From positions 372,001-436,000 of the forward strand of contig NZ_CP159831.1 in NCBI RefSeq assembly GCF_047730075.1: a stretch of 64,000 bases of DNA, in the 5' to 3' direction. The notes below the pieces were generated by a model, which saw only the letters and a program-made list of their open reading frames with translations, had not been told where the DNA came from and made no database searches. Made by a program: the position numbers and the translations under genes. Every line of letters begins with the position of its first letter. Positions within the stretch are counted from its first letter, which is position 1. This document shows positions 1 to 7,998 of this stretch, one piece after another. This DNA is from Njordibacter sp905182035. Lineage in GTDB: Bacteria; Pseudomonadota; Gammaproteobacteria; Pseudomonadales; Balneatricaceae.

Positions 1-72
1 CACGAAATGTTCAATGAGCCAAACAAACAACAAGTCATTAGCGACTTGTTGGTTTGGTTAAGTAAACGTTGA
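1..72 (+). CDS. C-terminal end of an alpha/beta hydrolase (partial)
   Basis: Frame 1 is open from the window edge to a TGA at 70-72 and encodes 23 residues, beginning HEMFNEPNKQQVISDLLVWL. The HE-x-FNEP pattern followed by a helix ending in a WL pair resembles the C-terminus of lysophospholipase/monoacylglycerol lipase-type alpha/beta hydrolases, where the His of this segment is the catalytic base. The stop overlaps the ATG of the next gene (TGATG), so the two are probably translationally coupled. Only the tail is visible, so substrate and full length are unknown; the family call is an inference from a short segment. Confidence 0.55.
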   Translation, partial: HEMFNEPNKQQVISDLLVWLSKR

Positions 73-503
73 TGCTAGATACCTTTGTTGTAGAAACGTT
101 TGATGCTAAAGATAGTGCAGCCTTAGTGGCCTTGTGGCAAACCTGCGATCTAGTCAAACCATGGAACGACCCCATTAAAGACATTAACCGTAAGCTTAAA
201 GACTGTGTGGGTGGGTTGTTCGTTATCCATGATGAAAGCAAACTCATTGGCAGTGTTATGGTAGGTTATGACGGTCACCGCGGTAGTGTGTATTATTTAG
301 CAGTTCATCCACACTATCAGGCACAGGGTCTAGGGTGTTTATTAATGAATCACTGCGAGACCTTTTTATTAGCCCTAGAATGCCCTAAAATAAATCTCTT
401 TGTGCGCGATACCAATGTTGCCGTATTAGAGTTCTATGGCAACCGTGGGTATGCCCTAGATGCTTCAAAGACGCTAGGAAAACGCCTCATAGCAGATGAT
501 TAA
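72..503 (+). CDS. ypeA: GNAT-family N-acetyltransferase, YpeA type
   Basis: This 143-residue protein has the GNAT fold order. An N-terminal helix region carries the LWQTCDLVKPWNDP segment typical of the YpeA subfamily. The central YDGHRGSVYYLAVHP strand follows, then the acetyl-CoA loop QAQGLGCLL (Q/R-x-x-G-x-G/A type), and a C-terminal FYGNRGY motif. The family transfers acetyl groups from acetyl-CoA, but the acceptor of YpeA proteins is not established. I chose the ATG at 72, which overlaps the preceding stop, over an upstream TTG at 69. The next gene starts 9 bases downstream, suggesting a short operon with the LysE-type exporter. Confidence 0.8.
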   Translation: MLDTFVVETFDAKDSAALVALWQTCDLVKPWNDPIKDINRKLKDCVGGLFVIHDESKLIGSVMVGYDGHRGSVYYLAVHPHYQAQGLGCLLMNHCETFLLALECPKINLFVRDTNVAVLEFYGNRGYALDASKTLGKRLIADD

Positions 504-512
504 GGTCAATAT

Positions 513-1121
513 ATGACACTGACTACATGGTTTTCACTGGTAGCAATTTGCTGTTTAGGTGCTATGTCGCCTGGGCCAAGTTTAGCAGTGGTGTTAAGGC
601 ATACTATTAGTAATGGCCGCGCCCACGGTATGGCTACAGCTGTTAGTCATGCAGCAGGTGTAGCCTTATGGGCTTTGCTCACGGTATGGGGCCTAGCGAT
701 ACTGGTGGTGGAATGGCCACTCATTTATAAGCTGCTTACTTACGCTGGGGCCATGTATTTGATGTGGATGGGCATCAAAGCATTGCGCTCAAAAGGTACT
801 GGCCCCTTGCAAGTAGAACCTATTATAGCGCCTATGAGCGAAGCGGCTAGAGATGGATTAATGGTGTCTCTACTGAACCCAAAGCTGGCATTTTTCTTTA
901 TCGCACTATTCTCTCAGTTTGTTTCTGCTGAGTTGGTTATGGCAGACAAACTTATTATGACGGGCACGGCTGCAGTAATTGATGCCGTTTGGTATATCAT
1001 TGTGGCGCTGGCTTTATCTCAATCGAAAGTGCTTGAAAAGTTGCAGTCACAATCGGCCACCATCGATAAGATTAGTGGCGTCATATTGTTGGGTTTAGGC
1101 CTGCGCGTACTCACATTATAG
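513..1121 (+). CDS. LysE/RhtB-family amino-acid exporter
   Basis: The product is a 202-residue, very hydrophobic inner-membrane protein of the usual length for LysE/RhtB translocators. It carries the family's N-terminal signature GAMSPGPSLAVVLR near residues 16-29, followed by a G-x-x-x-G-rich second helix. About six membrane segments are visible. The family exports amino acids such as lysine, threonine or homoserine lactone; the substrate here cannot be read from sequence. An AAGG ribosome-binding site at 502-505 lies 7 bases before the ATG and overlaps the ypeA stop. The gene converges on the next one, and the two stop codons overlap by 6 bases. Confidence 0.85.
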   Translation: MTLTTWFSLVAICCLGAMSPGPSLAVVLRHTISNGRAHGMATAVSHAAGVALWALLTVWGLAILVVEWPLIYKLLTYAGAMYLMWMGIKALRSKGTGPLQVEPIIAPMSEAARDGLMVSLLNPKLAFFFIALFSQFVSAELVMADKLIMTGTAAVIDAVWYIIVALALSQSKVLEKLQSQSATIDKISGVILLGLGLRVLTL

Positions 1122-1937
1122 TGACGCTATAGGTTGCAGCCAGTTATCGGTTGGGTAATGACATGCATCGTCTACCAGATGCAAAGTAAAGGCTTGGCGA
1201 GAGCGGTTTGAGGTATTGGCTGCACTGTAGTGGGGTAGTTGACCATGCAGGATGATGAGCGTACCTGCAGGCACTTCTAGCAATTCCAATGATCGTGTGG
1301 GCCATGGTTTATCGTCTAAACATTCAAATTCGGTGCCGCCATTATTTAATAACTTAAAACGTTGCTTCAGGGCAATGTGGTGGCCCCCTGGCAACGCCTG
1401 TAAACAGCCGTTTTCGACCGTAGCGTCTTCTAATGCAAGCCAAAATCCAATACAACTTTTAGGCTCTGTATACAAGAAAGTAGAGTCTTGATGTAGGCCT
1501 ACCTCACCGCCAATACTAGGTTGTTTAAAGATGTGCATAGACTGTATTGCACGTGGTTTTTTGATCCCCAGTTCTCGGCCCACAGTCGCAAAATCCAACT
1601 CTTTAACCATGGTTTTATACACGGGATCTAACAGGTGTTGGGCATGGCCTATTTTGTTGATGGATTGTTGTTTGGGCACTGTAAAGTGGCCTTCACTATC
1701 AATTGCTTTCTCCTCAAAGAAAAACCCAATGCCACTGCCTGATTCTAAAAAGTAATCATCACTAGAGCGTTCTTGCTCATCGGTGGTGAAGATGGAGCGC
1801 TTTTGTGGTGGTTCAAATGATTCAATGAGGTCTGCTGCACGCTGCATTAACACTTGGCGCTGGGCAGGTGATATAAAATCGTTGATAACAAGGTAGCCTT
1901 GTTGATCATACTCTTGAAGTTGCTGAGAGCTAAGCAT
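1116..1937 (-). CDS. Phytanoyl-CoA dioxygenase (PhyH) family protein
   Basis: This 273-residue protein belongs to the Fe(II)/2-oxoglutarate oxygenase family. The facial triad is visible: HQD in the segment GLHQDSTFLYTEP supplies His and Asp, and LHGQLPHYSAANTSNRSR supplies the distal His plus the 2-oxoglutarate-binding Arg. Family members hydroxylate fatty acyl-CoAs or small metabolites; the substrate is unknown. The longest frame starts at 1985, but the ATG at 1937 has an AGGAC site at good spacing and begins with the conserved LQEYDQQGYLVI segment, so I used it. It is divergent from hppD and might share its control region. Confidence 0.85.
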   Translation of the reverse strand: MLSSQQLQEYDQQGYLVINDFISPAQRQVLMQRAADLIESFEPPQKRSIFTTDEQERSSDDYFLESGSGIGFFFEEKAIDSEGHFTVPKQQSINKIGHAQHLLDPVYKTMVKELDFATVGRELGIKKPRAIQSMHIFKQPSIGGEVGLHQDSTFLYTEPKSCIGFWLALEDATVENGCLQALPGGHHIALKQRFKLLNNGGTEFECLDDKPWPTRSLELLEVPAGTLIILHGQLPHYSAANTSNRSRQAFTLHLVDDACHYPTDNWLQPIASL

Positions 1938-2041
1938 AATTAATGTCCTAAAACCAAAGGCTGACTTTTGCATAAAACAACGCAATATACAAAACCTTTA
2001 TCCAATGTTTTTATCGAGGAGGTGTCAAAAATCGTTGTAAT

Positions 2042-2065
2042 ATATAGTTACGTATGTAACTATAT
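2042..2065. promoter_or_regulatory. 24-bp inverted repeat, putative operator of the hppD cluster
   Basis: Two perfect 10-base arms (ATATAGTTAC at 2042-2051 and GTAACTATAT at 2056-2065) are separated by four bases. The repeat sits 29 bp before the hppD ATG in the divergent phyH/hppD gap. The geometry fits a dimeric repressor or activator site. Which regulator binds is not known from the sequence. Confidence 0.65.
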
Positions 2066-2094
2066 GGCAAATATTAATTCCGTAGGACTTGTTA

Positions 2095-3162
2095 ATGAAT
2101 GATTTATTTGCTAACCCCGCAGGCCTATGCGGTTTTGAGTTTGTTGAATTTGCTTCGCCAAAAGCAGGCGTATTAGAACCCATTTTTGAAATGATGGGAT
2201 TTAGTCATGTGGCTAATCACCGTTCTAAGGATGTAAGCCTCTATCGTCAGGGTGGTATCAACTTCATCATTAACAATGAGGCTAATAGCTTGGCTGCATT
2301 TTTTGCTGAAGAGCATGGGCCTTCAGCCTGTGGCATGGCTTTTAGGGTAAACGATGCAAAAGCATCCTATGAACATGCCTTGTCTTTAGGAGCTCAACCC
2401 ATTGATATTCCAGTAGGACCGATGGAATTGCGCTTACCTGCAATAAAAGGTATCGGTGGCGCGCCTATCTATTTGATAGATCGCTTCCACGAAGGAGCGT
2501 CAATCTACGACATCGATTTTGAGTTTATCAAAGGTGTCAATCGCTACCCAGAAGGCTGTGGTTTCTTCGAAATTGATCATCTAACGCATAACGTATACCG
2601 TGGTCGTATGCAGCATTGGGGGGATTTCTACGAAAAACTATTTGGTTTTAGAGAGTTGCACTATTTTGACATCAAAGGCGAATATACTGGCCTTACTTCC
2701 CGTGCTATGACCGCACCTGATGGCAAAATCCGTATTCCCTTAAATGAAGAGGCTGCTGGAGGTTCGGGTCAAATTGAAGAATTTTTAATGCAATTTAATG
2801 GGGAAGGCATTCAACACATCGCCTTGATTTGTGACGACCTGCTGGCTTGTTGGGATAGGCTTAAATCCCAAGGAGTACCCTTTATGACTGCACCATCTAA
2901 CTCTTATTATGAGATGTTAGAGGGGCGTTTACCTGACCATGGCGAGCCTACATACGAACTACAAAACCGAGGCATCCTGCTAGATGGCAGCACAGGTGAT
3001 GGTGAGCCTAAGTTACTATTACAAATATTTTCCAAAACACTGTTAGGGCCAGTGTTTTTTGAATTCATTCAACGCAAACAAGGTGATGGTTTTGGCGAAG
3101 GTAACTTCCAAGCGTTGTTTGAATCCATAGAGCGGGACCAACTATATCGCGGAGTTATCTAG
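2095..3162 (+). CDS. hppD: 4-hydroxyphenylpyruvate dioxygenase
   Basis: HPPD converts 4-hydroxyphenylpyruvate and O2 to homogentisate and CO2, the second step of tyrosine degradation. The 355-residue protein has two VOC-type halves. The iron ligands are His162 (FFEIDHLTHNV), His241 (GEGIQHIALICDD) and Glu323 (GPVFFEFIQRK), one residue off the numbering of the Pseudomonas enzyme. The C-terminal gate helix GFGEGNFQALFESIERDQ is present. The ATG at 2095 has an AGGA at 2084-2087; a TTG at 2089 is too close to that site. It leads a three-gene cluster with a VOC protein and fahA. Confidence 0.96.
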   Translation: MNDLFANPAGLCGFEFVEFASPKAGVLEPIFEMMGFSHVANHRSKDVSLYRQGGINFIINNEANSLAAFFAEEHGPSACGMAFRVNDAKASYEHALSLGAQPIDIPVGPMELRLPAIKGIGGAPIYLIDRFHEGASIYDIDFEFIKGVNRYPEGCGFFEIDHLTHNVYRGRMQHWGDFYEKLFGFRELHYFDIKGEYTGLTSRAMTAPDGKIRIPLNEEAAGGSGQIEEFLMQFNGEGIQHIALICDDLLACWDRLKSQGVPFMTAPSNSYYEMLEGRLPDHGEPTYELQNRGILLDGSTGDGEPKLLLQIFSKTLLGPVFFEFIQRKQGDGFGEGNFQALFESIERDQLYRGVI

Positions 3163-3163
3163 T

Positions 3164-3198
3164 CCTTTCAGAGGGTTATGACCCTGTTGAAAAAAGGA
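3164..3198 (+). promoter_or_regulatory. Intergenic hairpin that could mask the next gene's ribosome-binding site
   Basis: In the 43-bp gap after hppD, AGGGT (3172-3176) pairs with ACCCT (3181-3185), and TTTCA (3166-3170) pairs with TGAAA (3188-3192). The outer CCTTT could pair with the AAAGG that forms the Shine-Dalgarno of the VOC gene. There is no T-tract, so a terminator is unlikely; it may adjust expression inside the operon. Confidence 0.4.
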
Positions 3199-3205
3199 AT
3201 GTAAA

Positions 3206-3727
3206 ATGAAAGTAACACAGATCCACCATGTGGCGTATCGCTGTAAGGATGCGAAGCAAACTGTAGAATGGTATGGAAAATACCTAAACATGGATTTTAT
3301 TCTAGCCATTGCAGAAAACGAGGTGCCATCGACTAAAGAGCCCGATCCTTACATGCATGTGTTCTTAGATGCAGGTCAGGGCAATGTATTGGCATTTTTT
3401 GAATTGCCAACTCATCCCAGTATGCAGCTAGACCGAAACACACCTGCCTGGTGTCAGCACTTAGCTTTGCAGGTGGAAACAATGGATGACCTCCTCACTA
3501 CCAAAGCCTCCTTAGAAGCCGATGGAATCAATGTCATTGGCCCGACTAACCACACTATTTTTAAATCAATTTACTTCTTTGATCCAAGTGGTCACCGCTT
3601 AGAATTGGCGCTAAATACCAATACCCTCACTATGGAAAAACGTTTGGATGAGGTGAAATGGGATATGCTCAATGAATGGGCAGAAACAAAAAAAGCGCCT
3701 AGTCATGGGCGCTGGATGCACCAATAA
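3206..3727 (+). CDS. VOC-superfamily (glyoxalase-fold) protein in the tyrosine-degradation cluster
   Basis: This 173-residue protein is two beta-alpha-beta-beta-beta modules. Candidate metal ligands are His8 (IHHVAY), Glu66 (LAFFELP), His85 (WCQHLALQV) and Glu133 (GHRLELAL). That His-Glu-His-Glu set is the arrangement of glyoxalase I and related isomerases/epimerases, rather than the His-His-Glu set of extradiol dioxygenases. It lies between hppD and fahA, 43 bp after hppD and 11 bp before fahA, so a role in tyrosine/homogentisate catabolism is likely by context. The exact reaction is unknown; it should not be called glyoxalase without test. The start has an AAGGA site at good spacing. Confidence 0.8.
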   Translation: MKVTQIHHVAYRCKDAKQTVEWYGKYLNMDFILAIAENEVPSTKEPDPYMHVFLDAGQGNVLAFFELPTHPSMQLDRNTPAWCQHLALQVETMDDLLTTKASLEADGINVIGPTNHTIFKSIYFFDPSGHRLELALNTNTLTMEKRLDEVKWDMLNEWAETKKAPSHGRWMHQ

Positions 3728-3738
3728 AGGTTTTCTGT

Positions 3739-5013
3739 ATGCTCAATGCCACACATGATCCAAGTCTTACTAGCTGGGTAATAAGTGCTAACAAAGAAGG
3801 CGCAAACTTTCCAATTCAAAACCTGCCGTTTGGTGTATTTACCTCTGCCAATAATCATCAACCACACGTCGGTGTGGCCATTGGTAACGACATTGTTGAT
3901 CTCTATTTATTGGCACAAGAAGGTTTGTTAGGTTTAAACGCTATTGTATTTGATCAAGAAGATATCAACGAGTTTATGGCTCAAGGACACTCTGTGTGGA
4001 CAAAGTGCCGCAGGGATTTGTCTAAACTCTTGAGCAGTCAAGATTCAATCATTCAGCAACAAGTGGGTCTGGCGTTGGTGCCGCAAACTGACGCGACCCT
4101 ATTGTTACCTATTAAGGTGGAAGGCTATACAGATTTTTATGCCTCCAAAGAGCATGCCACCAATGTAGGCACTATGTTCCGTGATCCAAAAAATGCCCTT
4201 ATGCCCAACTGGTTACATATTCCCATTGGTTACAATGGCCGTGCTAGTACTGTTGTTGTGAGTGGTACCGATGTCCGTAGGCCGTTAGGTCAGCTAAAAT
4301 CACCTACAGCCAGCGAGCCTCATTTTGGTCCCACCCAAAAACTAGATATTGAGCTCGAAATGGGAGCCATAGTGGGCACTCCGAATGAGATGGGTGCTCC
4401 GCTCACCGTAGCGCAAGCCCAAGCCAATATATTTGGGTTTGTTTTGCTTAATGACTGGAGTGCACGTGATATACAGGTTTGGGAATACCAGCCATTAGGG
4501 CCGTTTCAGGCTAAAGCCTTTGCTACGACTATCTCACCTTGGGTAGTAACTCAAGAAGCGTTAGAACCTTTCAAAGTACATGGCCCAAAGCAGCAGCCTA
4601 AACCCCTAGCTTACCTTACCCAAAGTCATGCAGGTAACTACGATGTTGAATTGCAGGTGGATATTCAAACCCAATCGTCATCCGTATCTCAAACCATTAG
4701 CCAAACCAACTTCAAGGCCATGTATTGGTCGAGCGCTCAGCAGCTTGCCCACCATTCAAGTAGTGGTTGCGCTATGCAAACAGGGGATTTGTTAGGGTCT
4801 GGCACTATTAGCGGCAGTACCAAGGAGTCTCTAGGTAGTTTGCTTGAGCTCACATGGAATGGGCAAAACCCCTTGCTGTTGGCAAATGGTGAAGAGCGTC
4901 AGTTTGTAGAAGATGGCGATACCTTAACCCTGCGAGGACACTGCCAAGGTCAGGGTTATCGTATTGGTTTTGGATCAGCGGTAGGCAGAATACTGTCAGC
5001 CCACGAGTTATAA
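3739..5013 (+). CDS. fahA: Fumarylacetoacetase
   Basis: Fumarylacetoacetase hydrolyses fumarylacetoacetate to fumarate and acetoacetate, the last step of tyrosine degradation. The 424-residue length is normal. Family residues are in place: Asp132 and His139 in YTDFYASKEHATNVG, Glu205 and Glu207 in LDIELEMGAIVG, and Asp239 in LLNDWSARDIQVWEYQPLG. The N-terminal domain (about 1-120) is the SH3-like region seen in eukaryote-type FAH, distinct from shorter FAH-fold hydrolases. It ends the cluster; its stop lies one base from the stop of the convergent unknown gene at 5015. Confidence 0.95.
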   Translation: MLNATHDPSLTSWVISANKEGANFPIQNLPFGVFTSANNHQPHVGVAIGNDIVDLYLLAQEGLLGLNAIVFDQEDINEFMAQGHSVWTKCRRDLSKLLSSQDSIIQQQVGLALVPQTDATLLLPIKVEGYTDFYASKEHATNVGTMFRDPKNALMPNWLHIPIGYNGRASTVVVSGTDVRRPLGQLKSPTASEPHFGPTQKLDIELEMGAIVGTPNEMGAPLTVAQAQANIFGFVLLNDWSARDIQVWEYQPLGPFQAKAFATTISPWVVTQEALEPFKVHGPKQQPKPLAYLTQSHAGNYDVELQVDIQTQSSSVSQTISQTNFKAMYWSSAQQLAHHSSSGCAMQTGDLLGSGTISGSTKESLGSLLELTWNGQNPLLLANGEERQFVEDGDTLTLRGHCQGQGYRIGFGSAVGRILSAHEL

Positions 5014-5014
5014 G

Positions 5015-5398
5015 TTAAAGCCAATCAATGGTGTTTTCGCCCTCGACATCAATATTTAACCATTGATCTGGGGCATCGCCTTCTTGCCAGCTAGAAGCGA
5101 CACAACGCACAGTTGACTGGAAGTGTTCAAAGGCTTGTTGGGCGCAGGCTTTATCATTAGCCCAGGGGGTGCTTTTGGTATTAAACCAAACACTACTAAA
5201 GTTGCTTTGAACCTTGTTAAGCACGATTATTTCAAACTCTGATTGTTGGTTGCCAGCACCAGCAAAGGTGGCCCAATAGGCCTGACGTTTAGGGCTAGAG
5301 CCTTGCACGTCTAGACTAGATGTACAGGTTTCTAACCAAACTTTAATAGCTTCTGGGCTGGCAGATTTAATATAAATTTCGATATCAGTTTGCGTCAT
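5015..5398 (-). CDS. Hypothetical protein downstream of dapE
   Basis: I do not recognise this 127-residue protein. It is soluble, has no signal peptide or membrane segment, and is rich in Trp and acidic residues, ending GENTIDWL. The start is well defined: an AGGAG lies inside the 3' end of dapE with 8 bases to the ATG at 5398, whereas the overlapping GTG at 5404 would be only 2 bases from that site. It starts 2 bases after the dapE stop and is probably the last gene of a yffB-dapD-dapE unit. A role linked to diaminopimelate synthesis is only a neighbour-based guess. Confidence 0.7.
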   Translation of the reverse strand: MTQTDIEIYIKSASPEAIKVWLETCTSSLDVQGSSPKRQAYWATFAGAGNQQSEFEIIVLNKVQSNFSSVWFNTKSTPWANDKACAQQAFEHFQSTVRCVASSWQEGDAPDQWLNIDVEGENTIDWL

Positions 5399-5400
5399 GT

Positions 5401-6555
5401 TCACGACTCCTGCACCATTAAGCGGGTAAGGACCCCAAGGTAGACTTGTGTCAGATCCTCTAAATCACTCACCTTTACGCATTCGTTCAGTTTGTGAATA
5501 GTGCCATTACAAGGCCCTAGTTCAACCACTTGAGCACCCGTTGGCGCTATAAAGCGACCATCTGAGGTGCCGCCAGCTGTAGACAGTTCGGTGACAGTAC
5601 CAGTGGTGGCTTTAATAGCATCACGACAGGCATCTACCAATGCACCTGAATTCGTTAAGAAGGGCAGACCGTTGTAGGTCCACACAATGTCATAATCTAC
5701 CCTATGGTTATTCAGAATGGTTTCTAACTTAGCTGTTAACTCATCTGCGGTAAGTTCAGTGGAGTAACGGAAGTTGCACATCACTTCTACATGGCCAGGT
5801 ACTACGTTAGATGCACCAGTACCGCCATTAATATTGGCAATTTGAAAGCTAGTTGGAGGGAAAGATTCATTGCCATCATCCCATTGAGTAGACGCTAGCT
5901 CAGCTAACGCTGGTGCAACTTTATGAATAGGATTAACTACTAAGTGCGGATAGGCTACATGGCCTTGAATGCCCTTGGCGGTAATAGTGGCGGTTAACGA
6001 ACCACGGCGACCATTCTTAATGACGTCACCTAAAGTGCTGGTAGAGGAAGGTTCACCAACAATGCACCAATCTATTTTTTCGTTACGGGCCTCCAAAGTG
6101 TCGATCACACGGGTTGTACCATCAACAAAGGGGCCTTCTTCGTCGCTGGTGATGAGTAGCGCCAAGCTGCCACGGTGATTAGGGTGTAAGGCGACAAACT
6201 CTTCAAGGGCAACAACCCATGACGCTAAACTGCCTTTCATATCCGCAGCACCACGGCCGTAGAGGAAACCGTCTTTAAGGGTGGGCTTAAACGGGGGGGT
6301 GTGCCATTGATTCACTGGGCCACTGGGCACTACATCCGTATGGCCAGCAAAGGCAAGTACCGGCTTGTCTGTGCCGCGGCGGGCCCAAAAGTTATCCACG
6401 TCGCCAAAGGGCATACGCTCAACGTTAAAACCAATGGCTTGAAGGCGAGCTATCATTAATTCTTGGCAGCCCTTATCCTCGGGTGTGACTGAGGCGCGAG
6501 CCATAAGATCTTGGGCTAAAGCGATAGTAGGTGACAGAGACATGGGTTGAGCCAT
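5401..6555 (-). CDS. dapE: Succinyl-diaminopimelate desuccinylase
   Basis: DapE is a di-zinc M20 peptidase-family enzyme that releases succinate from N-succinyl-LL-diaminopimelate, supplying diaminopimelate for peptidoglycan and lysine. With the ATG at 6555 the protein is 384 residues. Metal ligands are visible at His72 and Asp74 (AFAGHTDVVPSG), Asp105 (GRGAADMKGS) and Glu139/Glu140 (TSDEEGPF), with a late His in GTIHKLNE. The ATG at 6555 follows the dapD stop by a single base, fitting coupled translation; an ATG at 6543 is the alternative and lies nearer the conserved SPTIALAQDLMARASVTP start. The downstream unknown gene follows immediately. Confidence 0.96.
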   Translation of the reverse strand: MAQPMSLSPTIALAQDLMARASVTPEDKGCQELMIARLQAIGFNVERMPFGDVDNFWARRGTDKPVLAFAGHTDVVPSGPVNQWHTPPFKPTLKDGFLYGRGAADMKGSLASWVVALEEFVALHPNHRGSLALLITSDEEGPFVDGTTRVIDTLEARNEKIDWCIVGEPSSTSTLGDVIKNGRRGSLTATITAKGIQGHVAYPHLVVNPIHKVAPALAELASTQWDDGNESFPPTSFQIANINGGTGASNVVPGHVEVMCNFRYSTELTADELTAKLETILNNHRVDYDIVWTYNGLPFLTNSGALVDACRDAIKATTGTVTELSTAGGTSDGRFIAPTGAQVVELGPCNGTIHKLNECVKVSDLEDLTQVYLGVLTRLMVQES

Positions 6556-6556
6556 C

Positions 6557-7594
6557 TTAGTTGTTACTGTGTAAGTCGGCATTAAGTTCTACGGCGGTGC
6601 GGTTAGGCTTCACTTCAATGCGACCATTGAGTGAGTTACGACGGAACAAAAGGTCTGGTTTACCGGCGAGGGTTGCAGCTTTAACCGTATCCACCAATTC
6701 ATTGTTGATATCCAATAAGGCGACCTTTGAACCACCAGTGATGTACAAACCGGCTTCAATAATGCAGCGGTCGCCAATCGGAATGCCCATGCCAGCATTA
6801 GCACCGATAAGGCTATCCTCACCCACTGAGTTAACGATCTTACCACCACCGGATAGCGTACCCATGGTAGAACAACCACCGCCTAAGTCGCTGTTATGGC
6901 CTACGGTAACGCCTGCTGAAATACGTCCTTCAATCATACCGTGGCCCAAAGTACCTGCGTTAAAGTTAATAAACCCTTCGTGCATCACTGTGGTGCCTTC
7001 CGCCACGTGGGCGCCTAAACGTACACGAGAAGCGTCGCCTATACGAATACCTTTTGGTACGGCGTAATCTGCCATACGAGGAAACTTGTCGACGGCGTTA
7101 ACGTGTAACCATTCACCACGTAAACGGGCATCCATTTGGTGTTGAGTTAAATCGTCAATGGCGATAGCACCTTCGTTAGTCCAGGCCACGTTAGGCAAAA
7201 GGCCAAAAATACCGTTAAGGTCCATCGAGTTAGGTTGCTTAAGGCCGGTAGATAGCAACTGTAGTTTGAGGTACACCTCGGGCGTACTTTGTGGGCCAGT
7301 ATCATTCTCTAGTAAAGTAATGACCAAGGGCTGGCCACTATCGGCCGCCTGAGTTAACCATTTGGACTGGTCTGCCTCACCTGCAATAGTGCAAGCTTCA
7401 GCAAGTTGACTGGCTTGCTTAGCGTTAATTTGTAGGGCGTGATTACCGGTAGCTAAATGGCTGCCTAAGACGCCCGTAATGGCGGTAACTAAATCAGTAC
7501 TAGGGTTTAAAACAGGCTGTGGGTAAAAAACCTCTAACCAATCTCCTTGGCTAGACTGGCTGCCAACACCAAAGGCAAAACTAAAATGGCTCAT
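6557..7594 (-). CDS. dapD: Tetrahydrodipicolinate N-succinyltransferase (long form)
   Basis: DapD transfers succinyl from succinyl-CoA to tetrahydrodipicolinate, committing it to the succinylase branch that dapE completes. The 345-residue length matches the long pseudomonad-type enzyme rather than the roughly 274-residue enteric one. The C-terminal half is a left-handed beta-helix of hexapeptide repeats, for example GTLGHGMIEGRISAGVTVG. The ATG at 7594 has a GGAGAG site upstream and starts MSHFSFAFG; the longer frame from 7606 lacks support. It lies one base from dapE and 29 bp after yffB. Confidence 0.95.
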   Translation of the reverse strand: MSHFSFAFGVGSQSSQGDWLEVFYPQPVLNPSTDLVTAITGVLGSHLATGNHALQINAKQASQLAEACTIAGEADQSKWLTQAADSGQPLVITLLENDTGPQSTPEVYLKLQLLSTGLKQPNSMDLNGIFGLLPNVAWTNEGAIAIDDLTQHQMDARLRGEWLHVNAVDKFPRMADYAVPKGIRIGDASRVRLGAHVAEGTTVMHEGFINFNAGTLGHGMIEGRISAGVTVGHNSDLGGGCSTMGTLSGGGKIVNSVGEDSLIGANAGMGIPIGDRCIIEAGLYITGGSKVALLDINNELVDTVKAATLAGKPDLLFRRNSLNGRIEVKPNRTAVELNADLHSNN

Positions 7595-7623
7595 GGAACT
7601 CTCCAATAAATAATGTGTAAAAC

Positions 7624-7998
7624 TTATAGTTTAAAAATAGTGGCGTATTGGCCGGCTTTAAAACCCACAAAGACCTGAATTTGTTGCCCATCTTGCTGAC
7701 GTTGTATTACAAGCAGAGGTCGTTTTATCATGCTAGGTTGCTCTGAGAGAAGCACACAAACAGTAGTCTCATTGCAAGCGTCCTGTTGTTCTTCTGACAG
7801 CTTGCGCCATGTGGTGCCGCGTTTATTAAGCAACTCTTCCCAACCCACTTGGTACGACCAGCTTTGAAGCTCTATAGCGCTGGGGGGATGTTGTTTGTAG
7901 TCCCGAAAACTAAACTCAATGCCTGCATCAGTGAGCCATTTTTTGGCTTTTTTAATGGTGTCGCAATTACTGATGCCATGCATATGTACTTGAGTCAC
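7624..7998 (-). CDS. yffB: ArsC/Spx-like thioredoxin-fold protein, YffB type
   Basis: This 124-residue protein has the ArsC fold: HGISNCDTIKKAKKWL carries a single N-terminal Cys (Cys12), and a C-terminal IKRPLLV loop has the conserved Arg-Pro. YffB proteins resemble arsenate reductase but commonly sit beside dapD or dapE and have no firmly established substrate; a glutathione-linked reductase role has been proposed for the family. It starts the minus-strand unit yffB-dapD-dapE-unknown. The start follows a 119-bp gap from glnD that probably holds its promoter. Confidence 0.85.
   Translation of the reverse strand: MTQVHMHGISNCDTIKKAKKWLTDAGIEFSFRDYKQHPPSAIELQSWSYQVGWEELLNKRGTTWRKLSEEQQDACNETTVCVLLSEQPSMIKRPLLVIQRQQDGQQIQVFVGFKAGQYATIFKL

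Noticed and set aside
3206..3727. VOC protein as a homogentisate 1,2-dioxygenase replacement
   Set aside because: Its apparent four metal ligands fit glyoxalase/isomerase-type VOC enzymes better than extradiol dioxygenases; kept only as an open possibility in the findings.
6561..7067. 168-residue plus-strand open frame
   Set aside because: It lies wholly antisense to dapD, lacks a ribosome-binding site and has low-complexity Pro/Ser-rich sequence typical of a shadow frame.
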